A DNA stretch of 64,000 nucleotides from Pseudomonas sp. PA27(2017) (GCF_001945445.1 NZ_MSXW01000003.1:54532-118531); one strand, 5' to 3'. Numbered from the stretch's first letter, positions 9,691-20,312 are shown. Made by a program: numbers and translations. The notes: a model not told the origin generated them from the letters alone.

Positions 9691-10437
9691 TCAGGCGCGG
9701 CGCTGGGCCTTGAGCAGGCGCTCGCGGCTGTTGATCAGGTGCAACTGCATGGCCGCCCGGGCGCAGTCGACGTCGCCGCGGGCGATGGAGTCGTAGATCA
9801 TCTCGTGTTCGAGGCTGAGGTTTTCCTTGTAGGCCTCGCCGTCCTCGTGGGCCTTGTAGGCCGAGTTGAACTTGTTGCGCGGAATCTGCTTGGCGCCCAG
9901 GTGCTTCATGATATCGAGCAGGTGCGGGTTGTCGGCCGCCTTGGCGATCTTGATATGGAACTGAAAATCCGCACTGATCGGCAGGCCTGCCGGCAGCTGC
10001 ACGGCGCCCTGCTGGATGGCATCCAGCGCCACGCGAATCTCCTGCAGCGACTCGGGCGTGCGCCGCTGCGCCGCCAGGCCAACCGCCGCCACCTCCAGGC
10101 TCATGCGCAACTCCAGTAGTTCCAGCACGTCCTCGGCGGTACTGATGGTCGCCGGGCCAAGCTTGAGCTCCGGCGCCGCCGGCATATCGCACACGAACGT
10201 ACCCACGCCACGACGTGTTTCCACCAGACCCGCGACCTGCAGGCGCGACAGCGCATCGCGCACCACCGTACGGCTGACCCCTTCAGCACGCATGATATCC
10301 AGCTCGGCCGGCAGCTTCTCGCCACGCTTGAGGGTGCCGTCGCGCATGTGTTGGGAAATCTTCGCAACCAGGTCTTCAGCCAGACGGCTGCGCTGCTTGC
10401 GCGGGGGAAGCGTCCAAATCGGGTTGTCCTGCATCAT
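9691..10437 (-). CDS. GntR-family regulator, FadR subfamily (FCD ligand domain)
   Basis: The 248-residue protein has an N-terminal winged helix (about 15-85, with the LPAELDIMRAEGVSRTVVRDAL recognition region) and an all-helical FCD domain (about 95-235) with the metal-binding residues expected in this group (Asp in ISADFQFH and His in FQFHIKIA, then His in LEHEMIYD and the late QLHLINS). FadR/FCD regulators usually repress sugar-acid or organic-acid catabolism genes and are released by a carboxylate metabolite. It faces the cluster convergently, so I infer that it controls the operon starting left of the window. Confidence 0.88.
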   Translation of the reverse strand: MMQDNPIWTLPPRKQRSRLAEDLVAKISQHMRDGTLKRGEKLPAELDIMRAEGVSRTVVRDALSRLQVAGLVETRRGVGTFVCDMPAAPELKLGPATISTAEDVLELLELRMSLEVAAVGLAAQRRTPESLQEIRVALDAIQQGAVQLPAGLPISADFQFHIKIAKAADNPHLLDIMKHLGAKQIPRNKFNSAYKAHEDGEAYKENLSLEHEMIYDSIARGDVDCARAAMQLHLINSRERLLKAQRRA

Positions 10438-10555
10438 CGATCCGTTGTTGTTTCGTTATCGGCATACGACCGCAATGCTGGCGATTTGGTCGCATCGAAT
10501 GACAGGGAGTGATAGTAGCAGTCCCTTTGCTCAAGTGCTTGATAGGCATAGGGCA

Positions 10556-10633
10556 AAGAGCCTTGCCGGGCGCCGTGCGGTTCCCCCGTGCCTTGGGCAG
10601 GGCACGGGGGCGCTACTGGGAGGAAAGGCTCTT
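10556..10633 (-). terminator. Nested hairpin at the end of the second pilY1 gene
   Basis: An outer pair AAGAGCCTT (10556-10564) / AAGGCTCTT (10625-10633) encloses a perfect 10-bp stem CCCCCGTGCC (10583-10592) / GGCACGGGGG (10601-10610). The outer arm overlaps the pilY1 stop codon. On the minus strand the outer stem is followed by TTTG, a weak T tract. Confidence 0.6.
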
Positions 10634-13600
10634 ACTGAAGCTGTTCGATCCGCCGCCAGCTTTGCCGGCCGATGCTGGAAGGGTCTGGGTAGACGGTTAC
10701 GCATTCTTGCCCGGTGCAGTATTGGTAGCCGCCATCGGGGTTCTGGGAAAGCGTGCCGCCACCCTCGCCGTCTTGACGAACCGCTGAAATGATAGACGTG
10801 CCGGGAGAGGAGCTCGACGCACTGTAAGCGAAAGCTCTCTGCGAGGTTCTGCCTCCGGTAAAGGGGTTAATGGCATAACTCCAGCTGCTGGCACCGTCCC
10901 CGCAGGGATCGCTGTTGGGCGTCAACGATTGAAAGAGAATGGTGCGGCCGAGCTGCGACATGTTTTCCACGACCATTTCTCCATCGCTTTGAGACAGGTT
11001 CAAGTACCAACCGTTTTGTGCCGGCTGGGCAGAGCTACCCGTGGTGGCCTGCCAGCGCACCGTGTTATTACTTATGACGCGAGCTTGGCGGGTCGTTCCG
11101 TCGCTGGCGGTCGCCGTTACCGAATCCGTCACAGTCTGCTGCTGTAAGCTGCTGCGGTTGATCGACGGGTTGCTAGCTACTTCGCCCAAGGTCTGCCTGT
11201 CCCAGATGCCATAGACAGACTGCGGCATACCCTTGTCACCGTCCTTGTCATCGCTGTCGAAAAAACGACCCGTTCCGAACACCACTAGGTAGCCCGTTCC
11301 AGTTGGATGAGCGATCAGACTGGGAGCCGACGTAATGGCTTGGCGCTGAGTCCCCCCATTATCTGCAGTCGCTCTGAACAGAGGGCTTCCACCGAATCCG
11401 ACCTTGAATTGGCTTATCGCGGAATCGCCGTCGTCGGTCGTGGTGAACGGATCAGCGCTGCTACGACCACTGCGTAGCAGGTCGAAGCGCCACATATTCC
11501 CTTGCAGGTCGCCTGCGTACGCATAATCGGCTACACCGTCGGCGTTGTAATCGGCCAACTTGGGCGTGGATAACCCATTGGCAAGGCCAGCCGTGGCTTG
11601 AACTTCGAGGCTTCTGAGCAGCGTGCCCTGCATCGCATCCAGAATGAAAAGGGCTGCTTTGCCATTGGTATTGCCCGCGCTTTCATAGCCATTGCCGAAC
11701 ACCACTGCCCACTTGCCGTTGTGCAAGCGGGCGATGGTGGGCTGTGAATAGCTATACCCCATTTTTGCAGCGTTGGCCGTAGCGATGCTGTTCTCATCGA
11801 ACTGCCACAAAAGCTTTTCGCTGCCAGGTGTGGTGACATCCAGCGCGAATATGGATTTGCCGCCGGCTTTGAGCGTGCCTACCAGAATGGTTCGCCATTG
11901 CCGGGTTGCACTGTCGTAAACATCGCCGACAACAGGGGAGCCGTCCACATAGAACTCATGTGAATAGTTGGAGCCTGTCAGCTTATGTAATTTGGGAAAC
12001 ACAGCGGATGGAATGAAGGCGAATTCTTCGACTCCCGTCAGCGCATTGAATCCGTGCAGCATGCCGGCATTGCCACCGACATAGATGCGCGGAGTACGGT
12101 TGGCGATGGCCGATTTGAAGGTGGTGTAAGCCGTATTGCCCTCCAGGCGATTGGAAAACTGTTCGAGGTAGCGCGCGCCCGATACAACGGCAGGGCTCGA
12201 CGAGTAAAAGTCGCCCAATAGGCCGCTACGACGTCGGAACGTGGTGCCTTCACCCGTCCGATTGCCACGCAGATAGTCCACGCGCGACGCGGCCAAATTA
12301 TCCACAAGACCGGTTTCCGGATTTCTGGCCAGATAGGCGAGCAATGTCGTACCCGCATATTGAGTTAGCTGCGCATTGACAGACGTTAGATCCTGAAGCC
12401 CGCTGTTGCTGATGCTGGTTGGGGCAGCGATCTTTATCCGCCGTTGCGACCAGCCTGGGACCTTGGCTTTTGCACTCCAAACCTCGACGGTATCGATGGA
12501 ATCGGTTTGAGGATTCCAGCGTTTTTCGAAGCGTTTTACGTCTCCGGACCAATTGTCGTCACTGGCATACGAGGTCTGATAGGAAACCGTTTGAGTCGTA
12601 CTCTCGTCGGAGCTGATCTGGCCAGAATTGATCGCCGGGCGGGCGGCACTGGATTTCCGATCGGCGATGCGCGAGAGGATATCCGCGAAGGCTTGCACCA
12701 TGGCCTCTGGACTGTCGACACTGAAGAACTCTCCCCGGGAGTTGATTGCCGCGTGCCACAGGTCGTAGACGTTCGCATCGGTGGCATTGGCTGCTGCCGC
12801 GGGCCACGCCGTTCCGGCTTCAAGCGCGGAGTAGCCACTTCCGGCAAAGGTGCTACCACCCCATGGGATGTTGTTCTGGGTTAGAGACTGCGTCAGCCCG
12901 AGCCCCATGGTAAAATTGGTCATGTGCTGCCAAGTAGCCGGGTCGTTGCGGGGGTTCCAGTAGTCGGCTGTGGTATCGCCACTTTTGAATGGCAGGTAGG
13001 CGGGCAAGTTGTTGCCGAGGTTAGGGTTCAGGTCAGTGGCCCAATAGTGCATGGCCAGATCCGCTAGTGTGTTGGGCGTACTGTCGTAATACGGGGCGCG
13101 TTGCGTGAACGCTCTGCCATCCGGAAGCGTGAAGGATGCAGCGTCATGACGGAAATTGCTTGGCGCGCTCGCCGCTTCATTCCACTGCCCATCGGTCATC
13201 ATGATGTGGTAACTCGCACGGCAGGCGTAGGTGTTCTGCGTTGTATTGGTTCCGGTCGCGTTGGGAAATGCCTGCCACGGAACCGTCGTTCTGTAGAACT
13301 CACCGGCACGCTTCATTGCTGCCGGCAAATAGGTGCTCTGATCGAACGCAATATTCTGTAACCACGCATAGAGCTGGCCTTTGTGTGCGGGGGTATAGGC
13401 CTTGAACGCGTTGTTGCGGCAATACGTGGTGTCACTGCCATCGAAGGTGGTACAGCGGCCTAGTCCCTGCCAACTTAGCCTAACGGAAGGCGACAGATTG
13501 TAGAAAGCCAACGCTGCAGCAGAGATGGTCGACAGCGCACGATTGCGATAGAAGGAATACCAGTTCGCGAAGTTAGCCTGTTCGTTGCTAGCGACGAAGC

Positions 13601-14393
13601 GCAAGGCATAACAATTGTCGTTGTTCGAGGTGCAATTGTTGGCTCTGCTTGAATCATAAATGTAGTAGTAAGCCGGTACTGGTCGTCTGACCAGTGATGC
13701 AGTGTAACCGCTGGCTGTTCTGGTGCAGTCGGCTGTGAGGCCTGAAAAAATACCTGGATAGCTGGCTACCGCTGTACAGCCGAGTACCCCGATCAGAGTC
13801 GGCGTAATGGTGAATTGGATACCGCCAGGTGAAGTCGCCTGGGTGGCGAACAGCGTGCTAAGGCTGACCGTGGCGGAGAAGTCTGCGCTCGGGTTATCGG
13901 CCAGCCTAGAGACGGTGCCTGTCGGCTGAGCGTAGTTGCTGACGTCGCCATAGTTGTAGCTAGTGCTTCCTGGAACCGTGGTAATGGGCACATCCCACGC
14001 CACCCGATAACCTGCACCACTCAGGTTTGCCGAGCCTACGGAGGTTCTGAACCCGTTATGCCAAGCCTGAGTGAATGTGGTCGCCAGCGGCTGTTCGTTG
14101 CCCGATGTGTCGAAGACCACTGGAGCGGCATAAGTGGTATTGGGGTTGTAGTAGATCGGATTATAGGCGCTGGATTTGGCTCGACGGGTAGCTGACTCGT
14201 CGCTTAACCCATCTGGTGCGAACCCCCAGCGCATGCTTCCCGAGTCATCGAGCGTCAGCAACATATTGGGAGGCACGCCCACTGTCAGACTCAGCGGGCT
14301 TTGTGAAACGGCTGCCAAACCGCTTGTGGCGCCTGACAGTGCAACGCTCAACATGACGTAGCGCAGTGTCTTAACATTGAAGGTTCGCTTCAT
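10632..14393 (-). CDS. pilY1: PilY1-type pilus tip adhesin, second copy
   Basis: The 1253-residue protein has a signal peptide (cut after GLA or LAA at about 28), a von Willebrand A-like N-terminal half with a MIDAS motif DxSxS at 49-53, and a C-terminal beta-propeller with the calcium loop DYNADGVAD followed by [13 protein letters not shown]. PilY1 sits at the type IV pilus tip with the minor pilins, controls extension and retraction, and binds surfaces. ATG 14393 has GGGAGAG upstream. It is a full-length paralogue of the gene at 15077-18811: ends and propeller are close, while the region of about residues 90-330 is much more diverged. An intrinsic terminator separates it from pilE, so it is a separate transcription unit. 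Confidence 0.93.
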   Translation of the reverse strand: MKRTFNVKTLRYVMLSVALSGATSGLAAVSQSPLSLTVGVPPNMLLTLDDSGSMRWGFAPDGLSDESATRRAKSSAYNPIYYNPNTTYAAPVVFDTSGNEQPLATTFTQAWHNGFRTSVGSANLSGAGYRVAWDVPITTVPGSTSYNYGDVSNYAQPTGTVSRLADNPSADFSATVSLSTLFATQATSPGGIQFTITPTLIGVLGCTAVASYPGIFSGLTADCTRTASGYTASLVRRPVPAYYYIYDSSRANNCTSNNDNCYALRFVASNEQANFANWYSFYRNRALSTISAAALAFYNLSPSVRLSWQGLGRCTTFDGSDTTYCRNNAFKAYTPAHKGQLYAWLQNIAFDQSTYLPAAMKRAGEFYRTTVPWQAFPNATGTNTTQNTYACRASYHIMMTDGQWNEAASAPSNFRHDAASFTLPDGRAFTQRAPYYDSTPNTLADLAMHYWATDLNPNLGNNLPAYLPFKSGDTTADYWNPRNDPATWQHMTNFTMGLGLTQSLTQNNIPWGGSTFAGSGYSALEAGTAWPAAAANATDANVYDLWHAAINSRGEFFSVDSPEAMVQAFADILSRIADRKSSAARPAINSGQISSDESTTQTVSYQTSYASDDNWSGDVKRFEKRWNPQTDSIDTVEVWSAKAKVPGWSQRRIKIAAPTSISNSGLQDLTSVNAQLTQYAGTTLLAYLARNPETGLVDNLAASRVDYLRGNRTGEGTTFRRRSGLLGDFYSSSPAVVSGARYLEQFSNRLEGNTAYTTFKSAIANRTPRIYVGGNAGMLHGFNALTGVEEFAFIPSAVFPKLHKLTGSNYSHEFYVDGSPVVGDVYDSATRQWRTILVGTLKAGGKSIFALDVTTPGSEKLLWQFDENSIATANAAKMGYSYSQPTIARLHNGKWAVVFGNGYESAGNTNGKAALFILDAMQGTLLRSLEVQATAGLANGLSTPKLADYNADGVADYAYAGDLQGNMWRFDLLRSGRSSADPFTTTDDGDSAISQFKVGFGGSPLFRATADNGGTQRQAITSAPSLIAHPTGTGYLVVFGTGRFFDSDDKDGDKGMPQSVYGIWDRQTLGEVASNPSINRSSLQQQTVTDSVTATASDGTTRQARVISNNTVRWQATTGSSAQPAQNGWYLNLSQSDGEMVVENMSQLGRTILFQSLTPNSDPCGDGASSWSYAINPFTGGRTSQRAFAYSASSSSPGTSIISAVRQDGEGGGTLSQNPDGGYQYCTGQECVTVYPDPSSIGRQSWRRIEQLQ

Positions 14394-14576
14394 TTTGCCA
14401 GCTCTCCCTTGCTCATGCTCCTTAGGTATAGGGTCGTACCTGGGGCAGATGGTTCTGCCCGATTCAGCTACCTCTCGTCGTTCGAAAAGCGAGTAGTCAT
14501 CATGGCTTCGCTCGCGTTTTTAAATACGAATAGCGCCGCGTTGATGCCGCTCGAGAGGGTTGCCTGTTAAATCGTA

Positions 14577-14607
14577 GGCAAAAAAAACCGCGCATAGCGC
14601 GGTTTTT
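14577..14607 (-). terminator. Intrinsic terminator after pilE
   Basis: A stem AAAACCGCGC / GCGCGGTTTT (14584-14593 and 14597-14606) with a three-base loop is followed on the minus strand by a run of eight or more T. It closes the fimT-to-pilE operon. The 183 bp between it and the second pilY1 must hold that gene's promoter, but I could not recognise a clear sigma site. Confidence 0.88.
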
Positions 14608-14624
14608 CGTTGCAGATTATTGAG

Positions 14625-15080
14625 TCAACGCCAGCAATCGCTCGCACTGGCCCCTGAAGCAGTCGCTCCTTTGACACCGTTTGCGGTCAGCGTGAGATTG
14701 CCACATTTCGTATCGCTGAACTGCTGGGTGGCTGTCAGGGTATAACCGCCGTCACCATCGACCTTGCTTACGGAAAATACATATTTTCCAGTAGCCGATT
14801 TGTTATTCGAAAGGTTCATTCCCAACTTTGCTATGTCGGCCGCTGCCGTGACATAGGCATTGTTCTGATTGAAATAGCGCTCCTGACGAGCGGCCGCGTC
14901 ACTTAGTAATGCCTGGCCCTCCGTGCGATTGCCGCGTTTTACGTATTCGGTGTAACTCGGATACGCGATGGCTGCCAGTATGCCGATGATGGCCACGACG
15001 ACCATCACCTCAATCAGAGTGAAGCCGGCTTGCCAGCTTCTACGACATGCTGCCTGCGTATGACTTCTTGACCGGCTCAT
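14625..15080 (-). CDS. pilE: Minor pilin PilE
   Basis: The 151-residue type IV minor pilin has a 19-residue basic leader ending in Gly, then the processing site G/FTLIEVM with Glu at +5 and a hydrophobic helix. Two Cys near the C terminus (in TKCGNL and DCWR) form the usual disulfide loop. PilD cleaves and methylates it, and it joins the pilus tip complex. I chose ATG 15080 because it overlaps the stop of the upstream pilY1 by four bases (ATGA), which indicates translational coupling. An in-frame start 23 codons further up would lie in pilY1. No pilY2-like gene lies between pilY1 and pilE. Confidence 0.92.
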   Translation of the reverse strand: MSRSRSHTQAACRRSWQAGFTLIEVMVVVAIIGILAAIAYPSYTEYVKRGNRTEGQALLSDAAARQERYFNQNNAYVTAAADIAKLGMNLSNNKSATGKYVFSVSKVDGDGGYTLTATQQFSDTKCGNLTLTANGVKGATASGASASDCWR

Positions 15081-18000
15081 TCCTTTTCCTCTGTGCGACG
15101 CCAAGCCTGACGACCGATGCTGGTTGGGTCCGGGTATATGTTGGTGCACGACTGGCCCGTGCAGTACTGATATGTATTGTTCGAGTTCTGCGACACGGTA
15201 CCGCCGCCCTCACCATCCTGGCGCACGGCAGAAACAACCTGAGTGCCCACGTCCGTGGTTGGAGTGTAATCGAATGCTTTCTGCGTTGTTCTACCGCCGC
15301 TAAATGGGTTGATGGCATATGTCCAGTTGGCCGCACCATCGCCACATGGGTCGTCATTGGGCAGCAATGATTGAAAGAATATTGTACGGCCAAGCTGAGA
15401 CATGTTTTCCACGACCATTTCGCCATCTGCCCGTACGAGATTGAGATACCACCCATTCTGGGCCGGGAGCGTTCCGCCTTGGCCGTTTTGCGCGGGTTGC
15501 CAGCGAACAGTGTTGTTGCTCAGGATTCTCCCCTGGATGCTGGCACCATCGGCACTGACTGTTGTGGTGTTGGTGATCGTCTGTGCCTGTAGGGACGAAC
15601 GAGAAATATTGGGATTGCTGGCAATCTCGCCCAGTGTTTCCTTGTCCCAGATGCCATACACGCTCTGCGACATGCTCTTGTCGCCTTCCTTGTCCCCTGT
15701 GTCATAGAAGCGGCCTGTACCGAAAACAATTAGATAGCCAACCCCGGTAGGGTGCGCAACGAGACTCGGCGCAGACGTGATTGCCTGACGTTGAGTGCCG
15801 GCGTTATCGGCACTGGCCTTGAACAAGGGATTGCCCCCAAAACCAACTCTGAAGTTACTGGCAGGGACGTTATTGGTAACTTTGAATGGAGCCGTCTCGT
15901 CGCGATTGGAACGAAGCAGGTCAAAGCGCCACATATTGCCTTGCAAGTCACCGGCATAAGCGTAGTCGGCAGTGCCGTCACCGTTGTAATCCCCAAGTTT
16001 CGGGGTAGACAGGCCATTGGGCACACCGTTGGCACCCTGCACCTCCAGACTTCTTACTAGCGATCCATCCATGGCGTCGACGATGAAGAGAGCTGCTTTG
16101 CCGTTGCTGTTACCAGCGCTTTCGTAGCCATTGCCGAATACCACAGCCCATTTACCAGTGTGCAAGCGCGCGATGGTCGGTTGCGAGAAGGTGTAGCCCA
16201 GCTTTACGGCGTTGCTGGCAGTGATACTGTTTTCATCGAACTGCCACAGCAGTTTTTCCTGGCCAGGCGTGGTGACATCCAGAGCGAATACCGATTTGCC
16301 ACCCGCTTTCAAAGTGCCGACCAGAATAGTGCGCCATTCTGAGCCGGTATAGACGTCAGCTACCACGGGCGAGCCTTCAACGTAGAACTCATGGGTATAG
16401 TTGCTGCCGGTCAGCTTGTTGAGCTTTGGAAACACAGCAGATGGAATGAAGGCAAACTCTTCGACGCCGCTGGTCGCGTTGAAGCCGTGCAGCATCCCGT
16501 CATTGCCGCCCACGTAGACACGTGGAGTACGACTGGCAATCGAGCTCTTGAAAGTCGTATAAGCCGTATTGCCCTCGAGGCGATTGGTGAATTGCTCCAG
16601 ATACCTTGGTGTATTCAGAACCACCGCGGGGGTCGAAGAGTAGAAGTCACCCAGTACGCCGCTGCGTCGGCGATAGGTAGTGCCTTCCCCCGCGCGATCC
16701 CCTCGCAGGTAGCTAATGCGGGCTGCGGCCTTGGTGTCGACGGCGTTGGCGTTTTCCGGGTCTCTGTTGAGGTAGGTGGCCAGGGTTATGCCGGAATAGC
16801 TGGCCGAGCCGGCGTTGCTAAGGTTGAAGTCGGCAAGCCCTGAGTTGTCGCTGCCCGCAATCTTGATACGACGAGCCGTAGGCCCTGGTACGTTCGCCTT
16901 GGCGCTCCATACTTCGGTCGTCTCCATTGAGTTCGTTGTCGCGTTCCATTTTTTCTCGAAGCGCTTTACGTCACCGGACCAGTTATCGTCACTGGCGTAG
17001 GAGGTCTGATAAGAGACCGTCTTCACTGACGTCTCGCCATTTTCCTCGGAACTGACCTGCCCGGAATTGATAGCTGGGCGTGCAGCGGTCGACTTGCGAT
17101 CAGCGATTCGAGAGAGAATGTCGGCAAATGCCTGCACCATCGCCTCCGGGCTGTCGACGCTGAAGAAGTCGCCGCGCGAGTTGATGGCGGCGTGCCAAAG
17201 GTCGTAAACCTTACCCGTGGCATTCGTCGCCGCAGGCCAGGATCCGGTCCCTCGTTTCAGCGCATCATAGCCCGCGCCCGTGTGAGTGCTACCCTCCCAT
17301 GGAAGCCCTGTTGCTGACAAAGATTGGGTTAGACCGAGTCCCATCACGAAGTTGGTCATGTGCTGCCAAGTGGCGGGATCGTTACGTGGATCCCAATAAT
17401 CAGTTATGTCATCACCGCTCTTGAAAGGAATATAGGTAGGAACCTTGTTGGCAAGGTTCGATCTTAGGTCAGTTGCCCAATAATGCATGGCCAGATCAGC
17501 AAGCGTTCGGTCGGTATTGTCTTTGAACGGAGCTTGGCCGGTGTATTTCTTACCATCCGGTAAGTCGATGTTCGAGGAATCCTGATAGAACGTCCCTGAC
17601 GGGGATACTGGGGTATCCCAAACGCCATCCGTCATCACGATGTGGTAGCTGGCTCGACAAGCATAGGTATTGGCGTTCGTATTGCCCGAGCCGAACGGAG
17701 TTTTTTGCCAGGGCGTTTCAGTTTTGAAGAATTCGCCGGCGCGCATCATCGCCCCAGGCAGGGGTGTTCCGCCGCTAAAGGCGATGTCCTGCATCCAGTT
17801 ATAGAGTGCACGCTTGTGGTCATCTGAGAAGGGCTGGAACTTGTTGTTGCAGCCTCTACCGCTGCCGTCAAAGTCGCCGCAGGCAGACGAAAGTGTTTGC
17901 CAACTCAAGCGAACGGTAGGCGACAAGTTGTAAAACGCGACATTAGCCGCACTGATCGTCGCCAGTGCACGGTTGCGGTAAAATGAATACCAATTGGCGA

Positions 18001-18811
18001 AGTTGGATTTTTGCGACTCGCTGGTGATGAAGCTTAAGGTGTAACAGTTTTCCGTTGTTAACGTACACCCTGATTGATTCGAATTGTAGGTGTAGTAGTA
18101 CGCGGGAACTCCGCGTTCCTCCAAGCTCGCCCTGTACTGGTTCGAGCCTTGCCAAGCACAGTCTGCGGTCAGTTCGCTGGGCCAGTTCGGATGGCTGGCT
18201 GTTGCCGTGCAACTAGAACTGTTGCGCGAGTCTGTGCGTCTAATCTTGAAGGTAATGTTGCTTGCGGAGTTTTGCTGCGTAACGGTAGAACCATTGCGAT
18301 CATTCGTCACAGTAAGGGCGAAATCCGCTTCAGCGTTTCTGGCGAGCCTGTTATCGTTGTTGGAGATACCGTAAAGGGTAGGTAATCCTGTATTGACGGC
18401 ATAGGTCCAATTGACTTTGTAGTCAGTCGACAGATCAACCGTTCCCAAGTCGCTTTTGTAGCCGTTAACGCGCGCATCGGTAAACTCTTGCGGTTGTCGA
18501 ACTTCCGACCCGCTGCTGTTGAAGGTCACCGGCGTTGGGTAAGTTGCAAGCGGGTTGTAATAAATAGGATTGAACGTGTTCGACTTGCCTCGGCGCGTAG
18601 GGCCAGTGCCGCTGATATTATCCGGTGCAAAACCCCAACGCATACTGCCTGAGCTGTCTAGGGTCAGCAGCATGTTGGGCGGAACGCCAATTGTCAGGCT
18701 CAATGGGCTTTGCGACACTGCGGCATAGCTGTTGGCGCCATGCAGCAACGTAAAGCCAAACAGGGCACAGGAAAGCGATTTGACGCTGAAGTTAAGTTTG
18801 GAGTGACTCAT
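15077..18811 (-). CDS. pilY1: PilY1-type pilus tip adhesin, operon copy
   Basis: The 1244-residue protein has a signal peptide (cut after SYA or YAA near 30), a MIDAS-like DxSxS at 52-56 in the von Willebrand A-like half, and a C-terminal beta-propeller with calcium loop DYNGDGTAD. It is the tip adhesin and assembly priming factor of the type IV pilus. ATG 18811 follows GAGAG; a TTG at 18826 that overlaps the pilX stop is an alternative. It lies between pilX and pilE, the standard place in the minor-pilin operon, so I take it as the orthologous copy. The gene at 10632-14393 is the extra one. Confidence 0.94.
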   Translation of the reverse strand: MSHSKLNFSVKSLSCALFGFTLLHGANSYAAVSQSPLSLTIGVPPNMLLTLDSSGSMRWGFAPDNISGTGPTRRGKSNTFNPIYYNPLATYPTPVTFNSSGSEVRQPQEFTDARVNGYKSDLGTVDLSTDYKVNWTYAVNTGLPTLYGISNNDNRLARNAEADFALTVTNDRNGSTVTQQNSASNITFKIRRTDSRNSSSCTATASHPNWPSELTADCAWQGSNQYRASLEERGVPAYYYTYNSNQSGCTLTTENCYTLSFITSESQKSNFANWYSFYRNRALATISAANVAFYNLSPTVRLSWQTLSSACGDFDGSGRGCNNKFQPFSDDHKRALYNWMQDIAFSGGTPLPGAMMRAGEFFKTETPWQKTPFGSGNTNANTYACRASYHIVMTDGVWDTPVSPSGTFYQDSSNIDLPDGKKYTGQAPFKDNTDRTLADLAMHYWATDLRSNLANKVPTYIPFKSGDDITDYWDPRNDPATWQHMTNFVMGLGLTQSLSATGLPWEGSTHTGAGYDALKRGTGSWPAATNATGKVYDLWHAAINSRGDFFSVDSPEAMVQAFADILSRIADRKSTAARPAINSGQVSSEENGETSVKTVSYQTSYASDDNWSGDVKRFEKKWNATTNSMETTEVWSAKANVPGPTARRIKIAGSDNSGLADFNLSNAGSASYSGITLATYLNRDPENANAVDTKAAARISYLRGDRAGEGTTYRRRSGVLGDFYSSTPAVVLNTPRYLEQFTNRLEGNTAYTTFKSSIASRTPRVYVGGNDGMLHGFNATSGVEEFAFIPSAVFPKLNKLTGSNYTHEFYVEGSPVVADVYTGSEWRTILVGTLKAGGKSVFALDVTTPGQEKLLWQFDENSITASNAVKLGYTFSQPTIARLHTGKWAVVFGNGYESAGNSNGKAALFIVDAMDGSLVRSLEVQGANGVPNGLSTPKLGDYNGDGTADYAYAGDLQGNMWRFDLLRSNRDETAPFKVTNNVPASNFRVGFGGNPLFKASADNAGTQRQAITSAPSLVAHPTGVGYLIVFGTGRFYDTGDKEGDKSMSQSVYGIWDKETLGEIASNPNISRSSLQAQTITNTTTVSADGASIQGRILSNNTVRWQPAQNGQGGTLPAQNGWYLNLVRADGEMVVENMSQLGRTIFFQSLLPNDDPCGDGAANWTYAINPFSGGRTTQKAFDYTPTTDVGTQVVSAVRQDGEGGGTVSQNSNNTYQYCTGQSCTNIYPDPTSIGRQAWRRTEEKE

Positions 18812-18822
18812 TATGCCGGCTC

Positions 18823-19467
18823 TCAATTGTTCAGCCCCAGATAAATGTTTGCGTGCGTCGACTGCAGGTAAACTTGATCGTCTGCTTTGGCATTGTTGAG
18901 GTAGTAATAAGTACCTTGCCCTTCGGCGACCATGCCGTATTCGGCGTTGACCGCGTTGTTGCCTACCGTGACGGCTCGGGTACTGTTCCAGTAGGTAGTC
19001 CGCTCACTGCTGGTCTCCCGGGTGCCGGCTACGGTCTGATTGGCTGCATCGGTGCCTCTATAAGGCATCCACAGCAGCCCCCCGGCAGATTCAGGTTTCA
19101 GAAAGTTGTTCGCAGTGCTTTGGGGGCGTTCCACGAACGTTTGCAGGTTCTCGTCCTTGATTGCAAGTAAGCAGGGTTTATTAATACCATTAGTTTTCAG
19201 TGTATTGCCCAGTGCGCAATTAGCAGCCTTGCCTTCGAGCTTGTCGATCAGGTTTGCCGGGCCGTAGTAGCGAAACTCTGCTTCCCGCAGCGCTGCGTCA
19301 GCCGCACTTTGCTGCTGAGTGTCGTGGGCGCGGTTTGCCGTGATGCGACTTTCCAGTGTGGTGCCTCGCATACTACCGACGGCCATCAAGGTCAGTACCA
19401 GCAGCATGACCAAGGCGATCACCAAGACGGCTCCCGTCTGTGATTGACGATTCGATAAATGGGTCAT
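18823..19467 (-). CDS. pilX: Minor pilin PilX
   Basis: The 214-residue protein has a short leader ending in TG, then a long hydrophobic helix (AVLVIALVMLLVLTLMAVGSM). The usual Glu at +5 is absent (Ile there), as is normal for PilX/GspK-type tip pilins that need not pair with the pilin before them. The rest is soluble with two Cys (in NCALG and KPCLL). ATG overlaps the pilW stop by four bases. It works with PilV, PilW, FimU and PilY1 in the tip complex. Confidence 0.9.
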   Translation of the reverse strand: MTHLSNRQSQTGAVLVIALVMLLVLTLMAVGSMRGTTLESRITANRAHDTQQQSAADAALREAEFRYYGPANLIDKLEGKAANCALGNTLKTNGINKPCLLAIKDENLQTFVERPQSTANNFLKPESAGGLLWMPYRGTDAANQTVAGTRETSSERTTYWNSTRAVTVGNNAVNAEYGMVAEGQGTYYYLNNAKADDQVYLQSTHANIYLGLNN

Positions 19468-20312
19468 GGCATTAGATTCCTGACAGTTTGAGTACTTCCA
19501 ACGACTTGATAAATGCGCTTGTTATCGCCTGTTTGCAGACGCGTTTTGGTCGCGGCAGGGGCCACGGCAAGCCAATCGGTGAGCACCTTGGAGTCGTCGC
19601 TATCGCGCTGCCCAGCTGCACTTGCCATCAGGAGGGAGTAGCGCACGCTGCGGATCGCCCCCGAGCTGGCCGTCCAGTCGTTTTGCGGTACGTAAGACGT
19701 CACTTCCTTGGAAAGTACGTCACTGCTGCCGACACCAAAATCGACGCGCATATCAGCGATGCCTGTGAGCTGTTCGGTGAATTGAGGGGTAGTGGCGTTC
19801 AGGCTTTTGCACAGAAGCCTGCCGTTCTGAAGCGCGGTCGAGGCCCCAGGTTCGAATTTGAAGGCCAGGACGATCAGGTCGCTTGAGGTCAAATTTGGAG
19901 GGAAGGCTTGTGTGAATGTGGTGCTACTTGCCACGCCCTGGCAATCGAGGTCGCCACTTACCTGAGGCTGATAGCGTAAGCAGAAACCCATCCCTTCGTC
20001 CGTAGCCAGGTTCGTGACGGGCGCACCTGCGCTGAATGCCATGCAGCCGTCTGATGCCGCGCGGGCTGGAAAGGACGTTTCCAACAGGCTCGAGGGCGTA
20101 CGGCGGTAGCCGGCCTTGCCCAGGTATTGGTCGAGCAACAGCGTAGCGAATCGCCCACTGTCGAGATTGCCGCTTTGACTCTGCTGGAACAGGTAATGCC
20201 GCTGATTATCGATGTATACCTGGGTGATACCCAGAATCAGAAAGCTGCTGATCGCCAACGCGATCAGTAGTTCGATCATCGACAAACCGCTTTGGCGCTT
20301 CATGTCATTCAT
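19464..20312 (-). CDS. pilW: Minor pilin PilW
   Basis: The 282-residue pseudopilin has the processing site QSG/LSMIELL with Glu at +5, then a hydrophobic helix. At this length it is the largest minor pilin, as expected for PilW. The start overlaps the pilV stop in an ATGA, and its own stop overlaps the start of pilX in the same way. A nearby internal Met (MKRQSG, three codons in) is possible but loses the overlap. Confidence 0.92.
   Translation of the reverse strand: MNDMKRQSGLSMIELLIALAISSFLILGITQVYIDNQRHYLFQQSQSGNLDSGRFATLLLDQYLGKAGYRRTPSSLLETSFPARAASDGCMAFSAGAPVTNLATDEGMGFCLRYQPQVSGDLDCQGVASSTTFTQAFPPNLTSSDLIVLAFKFEPGASTALQNGRLLCKSLNATTPQFTEQLTGIADMRVDFGVGSSDVLSKEVTSYVPQNDWTASSGAIRSVRYSLLMASAAGQRDSDDSKVLTDWLAVAPAATKTRLQTGDNKRIYQVVGSTQTVRNLMP

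Noticed and set aside
14461..14560. Possible AlgR-type binding site upstream of the second pilY1
   Set aside because: A CGTTCG core is present near 14479 but the surrounding bases do not fit the AlgR consensus well enough to call it.
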